The position numbers and the translations under genes were made by a program. Source: Shackletoniella antarctica (GTDB taxonomy: Bacteria > Cyanobacteriota > Cyanobacteriia > Phormidesmidales > Phormidesmidaceae). From it: DNA of 33,770 nt. Each line of letters starts with the position of its first letter. The stretch's first letter is position 1. Under the pieces are notes generated by a model. The model searched no databases and was not told the DNA's origin. It saw only the letters and a list, made by a program, of their open reading frames with translations. Location: positions 1 to 33,770 of the forward strand of contig QBMN01000027.1 in assembly GCA_003241845.1 (NCBI GenBank). The letters are read 5' to 3'. Below are positions 15,609 through 23,861 of the stretch, piece by piece.

Positions 15609-16607
15609 ATGCCCAACGCTGCCCCGACCAACGCTTCGATGCCCCTCGAAAATCGCCTTCGGTTTAGCCAAGCTCCCCGGCCCTGGCTTTACGCCCTATG
15701 GAAGTTTTGGCGACCGCACACGGTTATCGGCACCAGCCTTAGCGTTATCGGCATCGCCGCCATTGTGTTGGCCGATCTGGGGTGGGGAAACATCCCCGCG
15801 TCAGGCCCACTGCTGGGGGTGATAGGCACGGCCCTAGTCGCCTGCCTGCTGGGCAACCTCTACATCGTGGGGCTAAACCAGCTTGAAGATATTGCTATTG
15901 ATCGCATTAACAAGCCCCACCTGCCCCTGGCTGCCGGAGAATTTTCGGTTACCGATGGCCGCTGGATTGTGGGATTGGCCGGTCTGGGGGCCTTGGGTCT
16001 GGCTCTAATCGCGGGCCCTTGGCTACTGGCGACCGTGGGTCTGAGTCTTGTGATTGGCACAGCTTACTCGCTGCCGCCGGTGCGCCTCAAGCGGTTTCCG
16101 TTTTGGGCCTCAGTGTGCATTTTGGCGGTGCGGGGGGCGATTGTGAATCTGGGGTTGTTTCTGCATGTGAGCGATCGCCTCGGTCTGCCCCTCACGATTC
16201 CAGGGCGGGTCTGGGCGCTGACGGCGTTTATCTTGCTGTTTAGTATTGCGATCGCTCTCTTCAAAGATATTCCTGACATTGAGGGCGATCGCCGCTACGG
16301 CATCAGCACCCTTTCGCTCAAGCTGGGCCAGCGCACCGTGTTCAATCTGGCCCTGGGCATTCTCACCGCCTGCTACCTGGGCATGGCGCTGGTAGCCCCC
16401 TGGCTGGCGGGGGTCAATCGGCTGTTTCTGGCCGGGTCACACCTGCTGGCCCTAGCCCTGCTGTGGTGGATGAACCGCCGCATGCCCCGCCCCGGACAGG
16501 CCATGACACCGCAGAAAAACCTCGCCTACCCCCGGTTTTACCAGTTCATCTGGAAGCTATTTTTTCTGCAATACCTGATGTTTCCCCTAGCCTGCTGGCT
16601 GGCCTAA
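15609..16607 (+). CDS. hpt: Homogentisate phytyltransferase
   Basis: UbiA-family prenyltransferase of 332 residues with about nine membrane helices. It joins homogentisate to phytyl diphosphate, the committed step of tocopherol synthesis. The two Asp-rich magnesium/diphosphate motifs are present: NQLEDIAIDRINKP from residue 90 and KDIPDIEGD at 219-227. The N-terminal LWKFWRPHTVIGTSLSV block is typical of cyanobacterial slr1736-type and plant VTE2 enzymes. ATG 15609 is followed by a short polar tail before the conserved core, so a start at M11 is possible. The next gene begins only 11 bases after the stop and is in the geranylgeranyl reductase family. Confidence 0.92.
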   Translation: MPNAAPTNASMPLENRLRFSQAPRPWLYALWKFWRPHTVIGTSLSVIGIAAIVLADLGWGNIPASGPLLGVIGTALVACLLGNLYIVGLNQLEDIAIDRINKPHLPLAAGEFSVTDGRWIVGLAGLGALGLALIAGPWLLATVGLSLVIGTAYSLPPVRLKRFPFWASVCILAVRGAIVNLGLFLHVSDRLGLPLTIPGRVWALTAFILLFSIAIALFKDIPDIEGDRRYGISTLSLKLGQRTVFNLALGILTACYLGMALVAPWLAGVNRLFLAGSHLLALALLWWMNRRMPRPGQAMTPQKNLAYPRFYQFIWKLFFLQYLMFPLACWLA

Positions 16608-16618
16608 AGTAAAATACT

Positions 16619-17761
16619 ATGTACGACTGCATTATTGTCGGAGCCGGCCCCGCCGGAGCCACCGCCGCCTACCACCTCAGCAAAGCGGGCCACCAGGTGC
16701 TGCTGCTTGACGCCGCCAAACTGCCCCGCTACAAGCCCTGCGGCGGCGGCGTATCGCCCCAGGTGGCCCAGTGGTTTGACTTTGACTTTTCTCCGGCGAT
16801 CTCCGTTAAGGTGCGCAAGGTGCGTTATACCTTCAACCTGGCCGATCCTGTCGAAGCCGAGCTGCCCGCCGACAAAGCTCTGTGGATGGTGCGCCGCGAT
16901 GAGTTCGACCACTTCATCGTGCAGCAGGCCCAGAGGCAGGGAGCGACCCTACGGGATGGCACCAAAGCCAAAGGTATAAAAAACCAGGGAGATCATTGGG
17001 ACGTCAATACCAGTCAAGGCCCTGTGCAGGGGCGCTTTCTGATTGCAGCCGATGGAGCCCGGGGGATGATGGCCAAGTGGCTGGGTTTTAGCCAGCGTAA
17101 ATACAAACTAGGTGCGGCTCTGGAAGCCGAGCCTCGCTTAGAAGTGCCCGAAGAACCGATAGTATATTCTGACCTGGGGCTACTCAAACAGGGTTATCTT
17201 TGGAACTTTCCCAAGGCCGATGGCTACTCTATCGGCGGCGGCGTGTTTCGCACTGGCCCTAAACAAAAGTATGACCTGCGTACCCCAGTCACAGACTACA
17301 TAGCCACTTTCGATCTCGATACGGAAGCAGCTCAGCACTTCGGCCATCCAATTTTGCTCTGGGATGGTGATCAAGAGCTCCACACCCACCGAGCTGTGTT
17401 AGCTGGAGAAGCAGCCTGCGTCGTTGATCCATTCACGGCTGAGGGGATTCGACCCTCGATCTTTAGCGGGCTAAAGGCTGCCCAAGCAATTTCCCAAGCA
17501 ATCCAAGCGACTGATGGGCCGAGTTGCGATCGCGCCCTTGCAGCCTACACCCAAATTATGAAGGAAGAATGGGGTGAAGAAATGCGGTGGGCTAGGCGCA
17601 TCGCTCGCCTGGTTTACCAAGCTCCCGCTCTAACCTACCGGGTCGGCGTTAAGCGCCCCTCTAGCACCCTCACCCTGGTCAACATCTTCTGTGGAGAAGT
17701 TAGCTATGCGCAGGTTGCCAGCCGGGCAATTAAGCGTCTCAGTGGTGGATTACTCTCTTAA
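16619..17761 (+). CDS. Geranylgeranyl reductase family FAD-dependent oxidoreductase
   Basis: Flavoprotein of 380 residues. The N-terminal Rossmann motif GAGPAG (8-13), PRYKPCGGGVS (37-47), the LIAADGARG region and the FAD-binding VVDPFTAEGIRPS block identify the geranylgeranyl reductase/ChlP superfamily. ChlP makes phytyl groups from geranylgeranyl groups for chlorophyll and tocopherol. This protein differs from canonical ChlP in its N-terminal and active-site wording (CGGGV rather than CGGAI), so it is a paralogue whose substrate is uncertain. Its position 11 bases after hpt suggests a joint transcript and a role in prenyl-tail supply; this is inference. A hairpin follows at 17787. Confidence 0.88.
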   Translation: MYDCIIVGAGPAGATAAYHLSKAGHQVLLLDAAKLPRYKPCGGGVSPQVAQWFDFDFSPAISVKVRKVRYTFNLADPVEAELPADKALWMVRRDEFDHFIVQQAQRQGATLRDGTKAKGIKNQGDHWDVNTSQGPVQGRFLIAADGARGMMAKWLGFSQRKYKLGAALEAEPRLEVPEEPIVYSDLGLLKQGYLWNFPKADGYSIGGGVFRTGPKQKYDLRTPVTDYIATFDLDTEAAQHFGHPILLWDGDQELHTHRAVLAGEAACVVDPFTAEGIRPSIFSGLKAAQAISQAIQATDGPSCDRALAAYTQIMKEEWGEEMRWARRIARLVYQAPALTYRVGVKRPSSTLTLVNIFCGEVSYAQVASRAIKRLSGGLLS

Positions 17762-17786
17762 AACTTGTGGATTTTATAAGAAACAA

Positions 17787-17812
17787 TGGCCAAGGTAGAC
17801 TTGCCTTGGCCA
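17787..17812. terminator. Bidirectional hairpin terminator
   Basis: TGGCCAAGG (17787-17795) pairs with CCTTGGCCA (17804-17812) around an 8-base loop. It lies between two convergent gene ends. In the minus-strand direction it is followed by T-rich TTGTTTCTTATAAAA, so it best fits termination of the pilus operon; the plus side has no U-run. Confidence 0.6.
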
Positions 17813-17860
17813 CAAACTAAGAGTTTCACAGGGAAACAAAAGCCCCAGAGCCATCAATCC

Positions 17861-19081
17861 CTAACCGATCGAATCCATAATCTTAAACATCGGTAGATAC
17901 ATCGACACTAGAATCGCTCCAACCATGCCCCCCAGTACCATAATCATGATCGGCTCCATCACGCTGGTGAGCGCCTTCACGGCCTGTTCTACCTCATCTT
18001 CATAGAAGTCGGCCACCTTCATTAGCATCGCGTCTAGCTCCCCTGTTTCTTCCCCAATGCTGATCATCTGAATTGCCATCGTTGGAAACACGGCGTGCTT
18101 TTGCAGTGCAATGCTGATCATGCCGCCGGTCTGTACCTCTTTCCGGGCCTCATCTACAGCCTCAGCAATAACCTGATTCCCCGCCGTATCCCGCACAATT
18201 TCCAGCGAGGTCAAAATGGGCACCCCAGATTTTGACAGAGAACCAAAGGTTCGGCAAAAACGAGCCGTAGCGGTTTTTTGAATCAAATCGCCGAACAGTG
18301 GCATTTTGAGAGACAGTCGGTCAATCACTCGGCGACCGTTGAGGGTGGCATAGTAGCGTCGGTAGGCAAAACCTGCTGCCGAAATCGCCGCAAACATAAA
18401 TACCCAGTTCAACGGCTGGCGTAAGACTCGACTGATCAGCATCATCACCTGGGTGAATACCGGTAGTTCAGCGCCCAAATCATCAAACATGTCGGCAAAG
18501 ATCGGCAGCAGAAATACCGTCATACCAACAAAGATGATTACAGCTAAGGATCCTACCGTTACCGGATAGGCCATGGCCGACTTGATTTGATTTTGCAAAC
18601 GAGCCAGGTCTTCCAATAGCTTTGCTAGACGGTTGAGCACCTCGTCTAGCACCCCGCCCACCTCCCCCGCCTGAATCAGGGCCACGTAGAGGTTGTCAAA
18701 ACAGGCCGGGTGCTTGCGCATGGCGTCTGACAGGTTAGTGCCCTGCTGCACGTCAGCATTAATCGCCATCAGGGCCTTTTTGAGCTTGGGGTTTGAGCAG
18801 TCGTCGGCCAAAACCCCAAGCCCCCGCACCAGGGCTACCCCAGCGTTAACCAGGGCCGCAAACTGCCGAGAAAAGATCGCCTTATCCTTGACCGTCACCT
18901 TGGTCATGGACGTTTTGATGCTTTCGAAGTCGATGTTAAACCCCGACTCCTCCCTCAAATCCATCACAAAGAGACCCTGATTCTTCAGCAGGCTGCGGGC
19001 CTCGCCAGGGTTCTCTGCGGAAACTCGTTCTTTGCGCTGGGTTCCGCTTGTATCGCGACCAATGGCAACGTAGGTAGGCAT
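17861..19081 (-). CDS. pilC: Type IV pilus inner-membrane platform protein PilC
   Basis: Protein of 406 residues with the two T2SS/PilC F-domain copies: one from about 70 (FSRQFAALVNAGVALVRGL) and one from about 270 (RFCRTFGSLSKSGVPILTSL). Three hydrophobic segments are visible (near 170-195, 215-235 and 375-398), the last in MEPIMIMVLGGMVGAILVSM. PilC forms the inner-membrane platform on which PilB and PilT act. It is downstream of pilT by 139 bases on the same strand, in the usual cyanobacterial order pilB-pilT-pilC. The N-terminus MPTYVAIGRD supports the ATG at 19081. Confidence 0.95.
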   Translation of the reverse strand: MPTYVAIGRDTSGTQRKERVSAENPGEARSLLKNQGLFVMDLREESGFNIDFESIKTSMTKVTVKDKAIFSRQFAALVNAGVALVRGLGVLADDCSNPKLKKALMAINADVQQGTNLSDAMRKHPACFDNLYVALIQAGEVGGVLDEVLNRLAKLLEDLARLQNQIKSAMAYPVTVGSLAVIIFVGMTVFLLPIFADMFDDLGAELPVFTQVMMLISRVLRQPLNWVFMFAAISAAGFAYRRYYATLNGRRVIDRLSLKMPLFGDLIQKTATARFCRTFGSLSKSGVPILTSLEIVRDTAGNQVIAEAVDEARKEVQTGGMISIALQKHAVFPTMAIQMISIGEETGELDAMLMKVADFYEDEVEQAVKALTSVMEPIMIMVLGGMVGAILVSMYLPMFKIMDSIG

Positions 19082-19220
19082 AGCTCAATGGCTCAATAGC
19101 TTAAAGGTACTGAAATTATAGCGACGGGTTCAGGTTGTCGAACCCGCTAGATCTACCCGAGAGACTGTTTGCAAATGAATTTTCCCTGAGGACACTAACC
19201 TATATGGCACCTCCAGATCT

Positions 19221-20342
19221 TTAGTGGCGTCCTGCTGCGGCCCCTTGGCGGGCAGCAGCGGGAGCCTGCCCTGGCCCGATCAGCCGCTGAAGCTCGTCGG
19301 GGCGAGAGGTTTTAGACATAGCCGCCTCAAAGGAAATGGTACCGGCTTTGTACAGGTCGGATAGTACCTTTTCCAGGGTTTGCATGGCCAGTTTGCCGCC
19401 GGTCTGAATAGCGCCATAGATCTGAGGAGTTTTGCCTTCCCGAATCATGTTGGCGATCGCCGGGGTGATCACCATGATTTCTTGGGCCATAATGCGGCCA
19501 AATTCACCGGGTTTGGGGTTGGCCTTGGGCACCAGAGTTTGACTCAAGACCGCCACTAGCGAACCTGAGAGCTGCACCCGGATCTGCTGCTGTTGTGTGG
19601 GAGGAAAAACATCGATCATCCGGTCAACGGTTTGGGATGCCGAGCTAGTGTGCAGGGTGCCAAACACTAGGTGACCCGTTTCTGCCGCCGAAATGGCCAG
19701 GGAAATGGTTTCTAAGTCACGCATCTCCCCCACCAGAATGACGTCTGGGTCTTCCCGCAGGGCGGCACGTAGGGCGTTGGCAAAGCTCTTGGTGTCTTCG
19801 CCAATCTGGCGCTGGTGAATCAGGCTTTTGATCGGTTCATAGACAAACTCAATCGGGTCTTCGACGGTGAGAATGTGCTCGGGCCGAGTCAGGTTGATGT
19901 TGTTGATCATCGAGGCCAGGGTGGTCGATTTCCCTGACCCCGTTGGCCCAGTCACCAAAATTAGCCCCCGAGGCTTTTCTGACAGCTCTCGGACAATGTT
20001 GGGTAGGCCCAGGGTGTCCATGGAGGGAATTTTGGAACTCAATGCCCGCAAACAGGCGGCGTAGGTACCCCGGTCTTTATAAACATTGACCCGAAACCGG
20101 GCCAGACCTTTCACCCCATAGGAGCAGTCGAGTTCCCAGGTTTGCTCTAGCTGCTTGCGCTGGGTATTGTTGAGCATACTAAAGATGAGCCGCTGGCATG
20201 ACTCAGAGGTCATAGGCTCGTGCTCAGTGGGGGTGAGTTTGCCGCTGATGCGGATGTAGGGCGGCAGCCCTGCTGACAGGTGCAGGTCGGAGCCGCCCCG
20301 CTCAATCACCTCTTCCATCAAGTCTTCGATCATCAATTCCAT
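19221..20342 (-). CDS. pilT: Type IV pilus retraction ATPase PilT
   Basis: Hexameric AAA-like ATPase of 373 residues that retracts type IV pili for twitching motility and DNA uptake. Walker A GPTGSGKS at 132-139, Asp box around 160-165 (VEDPIEF), Walker B DPDVILVGEMRD at 198-209, His box near LHTSSA at 230-235, and the AISAAETGH segment, the counterpart of the AIRAGE motif region, are all visible. The tail is Ala/Arg-rich. The ATG at 20342 gives MELMIEDLMEEVIERGGSDLHLS in the family form. pilB lies 186 bases upstream on the same strand. Confidence 0.95.
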   Translation of the reverse strand: MELMIEDLMEEVIERGGSDLHLSAGLPPYIRISGKLTPTEHEPMTSESCQRLIFSMLNNTQRKQLEQTWELDCSYGVKGLARFRVNVYKDRGTYAACLRALSSKIPSMDTLGLPNIVRELSEKPRGLILVTGPTGSGKSTTLASMINNINLTRPEHILTVEDPIEFVYEPIKSLIHQRQIGEDTKSFANALRAALREDPDVILVGEMRDLETISLAISAAETGHLVFGTLHTSSASQTVDRMIDVFPPTQQQQIRVQLSGSLVAVLSQTLVPKANPKPGEFGRIMAQEIMVITPAIANMIREGKTPQIYGAIQTGGKLAMQTLEKVLSDLYKAGTISFEAAMSKTSRPDELQRLIGPGQAPAAARQGAAAGRH

Positions 20343-20528
20343 AAAACTACCTCATGGGGATGGAGAAACTGGAGAAATGTCGGGGGTAAAAGCCTGGAAC
20401 CAACCTAGAAAGCCACGGGTGCCAAACTACCTATGGCTGCTAACAACGTGCCCACCTGCGGGCAAAATGCTGTCAATCTTATAGAAGAGCAAGCATCACA
20501 AGAGAAAAGGACAACGGGAAAAGGCTCG

Positions 20529-22532
20529 TCAATCGTGGAACCTGGCGGTGAGACAGTAGGGGCAGTCAAGCCAATCCTGCTGTAGCTCGGCTCCACAGCA
20601 GGAGCAGGTGAGGGATGCCTTACGTTTAGATTTGAGTTCAGCCTCTAGACCAGTATCAGTAAAGGTCACACGCTCTACCTCATCTAAGGTAGTATGCCCG
20701 TCGCGCACTAGGTCGAGACTGTAGGAGAGCAGGGTCTGCATGCCGTCCTCTACAGCAGCTTCTTTAATGAGCTCGGTGGGTGCCCCCTCAGAAATTAGCT
20801 TTTGGAGGCGTTCGGTAACGCGCAAGATTTCGTACACCCCAACCCGGCCTTTGTAGCCACCACCCTGACATTTGGGGCAGAGGGTGTTGTTACCTTTAGC
20901 GGCTGCCAGTTCTTCTACCGTAAGGGTGTTGGCCTTGTAGAAGGTGATGTCAGACTCCGAAGAAGCGCTGAGACCAAAGTGGGCCAGTTCTTCGACGGAG
21001 GGATGATAGGCAATGCGGCATTCGGAGCACACCCGCCGGACGAGGCGCTGGGCCAGGACGCCAATCAGGGCGCTAGATACCATGAATGACTCGACGCCCA
21101 TTTCATCGAGACGGGCGATCGCACCAGCGGCATCGTTGGTGTGCAGGGTGGTGAGTACCAGGTGGCCCGTGAGAGCGGCCTCAATGGCGGTTTTGGCCGT
21201 CTCCGGGTCGCGGGTTTCACCCACCAGAATAACGTCGGGGTCTTGGCGCAAAAAGGCCCGCAAAATAGAGGCAAAGTTCATGCCCTTTTCGCGAATCACC
21301 TGTACCTGGGTCAGACCGGGCAGGGTGTATTCAATCGGGTCTTCGGCGGTGCTGATGTTGATGCCGGGGTCATTGCGCTCCGACAGCACCGAGTAGAGGG
21401 TAGTGGTTTTACCTGAGCCAGTGGGGCCAGTTACCAAGATCAGGCCAAAAGGCCGTGAGGCCATGTCTTGAACGATCTTGAGGGAACCAGGGTCGGTAAT
21501 CAGTTTGTCAAGGCCGAGCTGGGTGGAGGCATTATCCAAGATTCTCAGCACGACTTTTTCACCGCAGCGGCTGGGAATTGTGCTGACCCTAAAGTCTATC
21601 TTACGGCCCTGAAATACCCGTCGAATGCGGCCATCCTGGGGCATCCGGCGTTCGGCGATATCTAACTCAGAGATAATTTTAAAGCGAGCCGTAACGGCGG
21701 GGATGATTTTCTTGGGCATCTTGGGAAATGCCTCGGTGAGTACGCCGTCTTTGCGGAACCGTACCCTGAGGTATTCTTCCTGAGGCTCAATGTGAATATC
21801 TGAGACGCCTTCTTGAAGCGCCTTGGCCAGAATCTTGTTGACCAGGGCGATGACCGGGGCGGCCCCGGCATCTTTGAGAGCCATGCCCAGGTCGGCCTCT
21901 TCGTCGATGACGTTTTCTAGGCTGCCTTCGCCGAAGTCTAATTCTTCTAGGCTGGTGCTGACATCAACGGCGGCGTCTAGCTCTTCTTTCTTCTGCTTAG
22001 CTACTGCCTCGTCTAAGTAGGAGGACATCAGCCGTTGAAAATCTTCAACGGTGATCACCATGCGCTTGAGGGCTAGGTTTTGGGGCCGCAGAATGCGGTT
22101 TAGATCGTCTTGGGCCTCTAGGTTTTCGGGGTCAACCATGGCGACCAGCGCCGAGGGGTTTTCCTCGCCATGCTTCGATAGGGGCACTAGGCGATGGCGA
22201 CGGCAGATGTCGACGGGCACCAGGGTGTCGATCAGGTGGCCGATCTGAGCTGGAGAAATGTCGTTGAGCTCTGGGTCGAGGGACTCAACGCCGTAGAGAA
22301 TTTTAAGCTCAAAGAGCTGCTGTTTTTTGTACTGGCGCAGCAGCTCGGGGGAGAGCTGCTGCCCGGTCAAAGACTCGAGTACGTCGGTTAGGGACTGCCC
22401 GCTTTTGCGGCTCTCCGCCAGGGCCTTTTGCATTTGCTCAGAGTCGACGTAGCCCGATTGAATGAGCTGGTTGCCAAAGGGTGAGAAGCTCCGCTGGAGT
22501 ACCAGAGCTCGTCGGGAGGAGGAATTAGTCAT
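20529..22532 (-). CDS. pilB: Type IV pilus extension ATPase PilB, with C-terminal cysteine finger
   Basis: GspE/PilB-type ATPase of 667 residues that powers pilus assembly. In order: MshEN-like N-domain (about 15-170), a Glu/Asp-rich linker (180-215), the SDIHIEP motif near 244-250, Walker A GPTGSGKT at 369-376, Walker B DPDVILVGETRD at 431-442, LHTNDA at 463-468, and a tetracysteine zinc site (C502, C505, C552, C555). An extra extension after ~635 carries C643, C646, C657 and C660, a probable second zinc ribbon. It is the first gene of the pilus set and divergent from grpE across a 428-base gap. Confidence 0.95.
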   Translation of the reverse strand: MTNSSSRRALVLQRSFSPFGNQLIQSGYVDSEQMQKALAESRKSGQSLTDVLESLTGQQLSPELLRQYKKQQLFELKILYGVESLDPELNDISPAQIGHLIDTLVPVDICRRHRLVPLSKHGEENPSALVAMVDPENLEAQDDLNRILRPQNLALKRMVITVEDFQRLMSSYLDEAVAKQKKEELDAAVDVSTSLEELDFGEGSLENVIDEEADLGMALKDAGAAPVIALVNKILAKALQEGVSDIHIEPQEEYLRVRFRKDGVLTEAFPKMPKKIIPAVTARFKIISELDIAERRMPQDGRIRRVFQGRKIDFRVSTIPSRCGEKVVLRILDNASTQLGLDKLITDPGSLKIVQDMASRPFGLILVTGPTGSGKTTTLYSVLSERNDPGINISTAEDPIEYTLPGLTQVQVIREKGMNFASILRAFLRQDPDVILVGETRDPETAKTAIEAALTGHLVLTTLHTNDAAGAIARLDEMGVESFMVSSALIGVLAQRLVRRVCSECRIAYHPSVEELAHFGLSASSESDITFYKANTLTVEELAAAKGNNTLCPKCQGGGYKGRVGVYEILRVTERLQKLISEGAPTELIKEAAVEDGMQTLLSYSLDLVRDGHTTLDEVERVTFTDTGLEAELKSKRKASLTCSCCGAELQQDWLDCPYCLTARFHD

Positions 22533-22960
22533 AGCGCTGATGCCAGAGTACCGATAAAACAGGACTGATAAAACAGATCCAAACCCAACCTAACAAGGGC
22601 AGTATGCCCTGAACCGAGGGACTAAGCTCGCCATTGGCGCGATCGCAAGCCCCCCGCATGCTAACCCCGTAGTCTCGATAATACCCTCATCTAATTTATC
22701 TGCACCACGGCGGCACCGCCGCTTGTTAAGCTATCGCTACAGACTAAAAGCACCTCTGGCACGCTCAACTTTTACGAATAGTAGGTAGCCAAGGGATGGC
22801 CAGTAGATAGGTGGTCTCAACTGGCAGCGGTGAAACAGGCAATCCACGATAGAATTGGAGCCAATGCCGAGAGCAGGTCTCTACGGTGGCGCAAGTTTCC
22901 GCTGGAATAGGGCTGGCCAGGGCTAGATTGTTGCATTTACCCGTCGGGTTACGTATAAGC
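22533..22960. other. 428-base divergent intergenic region, pilB to grpE
   Basis: No gene or RNA family recognised. It must hold promoters for the pilus operon and for grpE. I looked for a CIRCE operator (TTAGCACTC inverted repeat) and found none. A short GC-rich palindrome, CGGCGG-CA-CCGCCG, lies at 22708-22721, and a HIP1 octamer is near 22640. TATAAG at 22954 is too close to the grpE ATG to be its -10 element. Confidence 0.45.
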
Positions 22961-23656
22961 ATGGTTGACGATATTCATCAAACCGAACATGATCCTTCCT
23001 CTGAGCCGGAGGAAATTGAAGAGATCCTTCAAGAGGACGCCGTTGACATTGACTTTGATGAGGTAGTCGAAGCCGCTGCGGCCACTGTTGAGGTGGCTGA
23101 AGATGAAGATGCTAGCCTCCCGACCGTCGATGCGGCAGCCCTGGCTGATCTGGAGCGCCAGGTGGCAGGGTTAAAGGCCCAGCTTGAGGATCGGGCCAAC
23201 CAGTCGATGCGCATTGCCGCTGATTTTGAAAACTATCGCAAGCGCACCAGTAAAGAAAAAAACGACCTGGCAGTTCAGATCAAGGGCGACACCGTAATTG
23301 AGCTGTTGCCAGTAGTCGATAACTTTGAGCGGGCGCGATCGCAGATCAAGCCCCAAACCGAAGCCGAGATGACCATTCATAAAAGTTATCAGAGCGTCTA
23401 TAAGCAGCTAGTTGAAGGCCTTAAGCGGCTCGGGGTTTCGGCCATGCGCGCTGAAGGTCAAGAGTTTGACCCGCTGCTGCACGAAGCAGTAATGCGCGAA
23501 CCCACGGCTGACCACCCAGAAGGAAGTGTGATCGAAGAGTTTGTACGGGGCTATCAACTGGGTGATCGGGTGTTGCGTCACGCTATGGTGAAGGTGGCTG
23601 CTCCGCCAGAAGATGCTCCCAGTGACGCTGATAGTGGGGAAGGGGCGGCTGAGTAA
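22961..23656 (+). CDS. grpE: Nucleotide exchange factor GrpE
   Basis: Protein of 231 residues. GrpE releases ADP from DnaK. The acidic N-terminal tail and coiled coil (about 55-120, with ADFENYRKRTSKEK) are followed by the beta-wing domain (EGQEFDPLLHEAVM, VIEEFVRGYQLGDRVLRHAMVKV in parts). I start at ATG 22961 (MVDDIHQTEHD), because the ~25 residues encoded upstream are hydrophobic and unlike GrpE. No Shine-Dalgarno is visible. It lies 205 bases before dnaK on the same strand, as in the sll0057-sll0058 pair of Synechocystis. Confidence 0.94.
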   Translation: MVDDIHQTEHDPSSEPEEIEEILQEDAVDIDFDEVVEAAAATVEVAEDEDASLPTVDAAALADLERQVAGLKAQLEDRANQSMRIAADFENYRKRTSKEKNDLAVQIKGDTVIELLPVVDNFERARSQIKPQTEAEMTIHKSYQSVYKQLVEGLKRLGVSAMRAEGQEFDPLLHEAVMREPTADHPEGSVIEEFVRGYQLGDRVLRHAMVKVAAPPEDAPSDADSGEGAAE

Positions 23657-23861
23657 GCCAGTATTTAATCTGCCAGGGGTGCTTACTTTGAACAAACCTT
23701 CCTGCTGCCCCAGGAGCCTAAATTGGCACATTTCATAAATTGCTAGGGCAAACGATAACTTCCTGAGAGCAAGCGGGCAACCTAGTCACAGTTAGCTCGG
23801 GTTTAGGCCTGAGCTGATTTCAGAAGGGTACGGCGAACGATTAAGTTGAGCACCGCGGACT

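Noticed and set aside
22708-22721. Terminator or CIRCE operator upstream of grpE
   Set aside because: The palindrome has a 2-base centre, no U-run, and does not match the CIRCE sequence.
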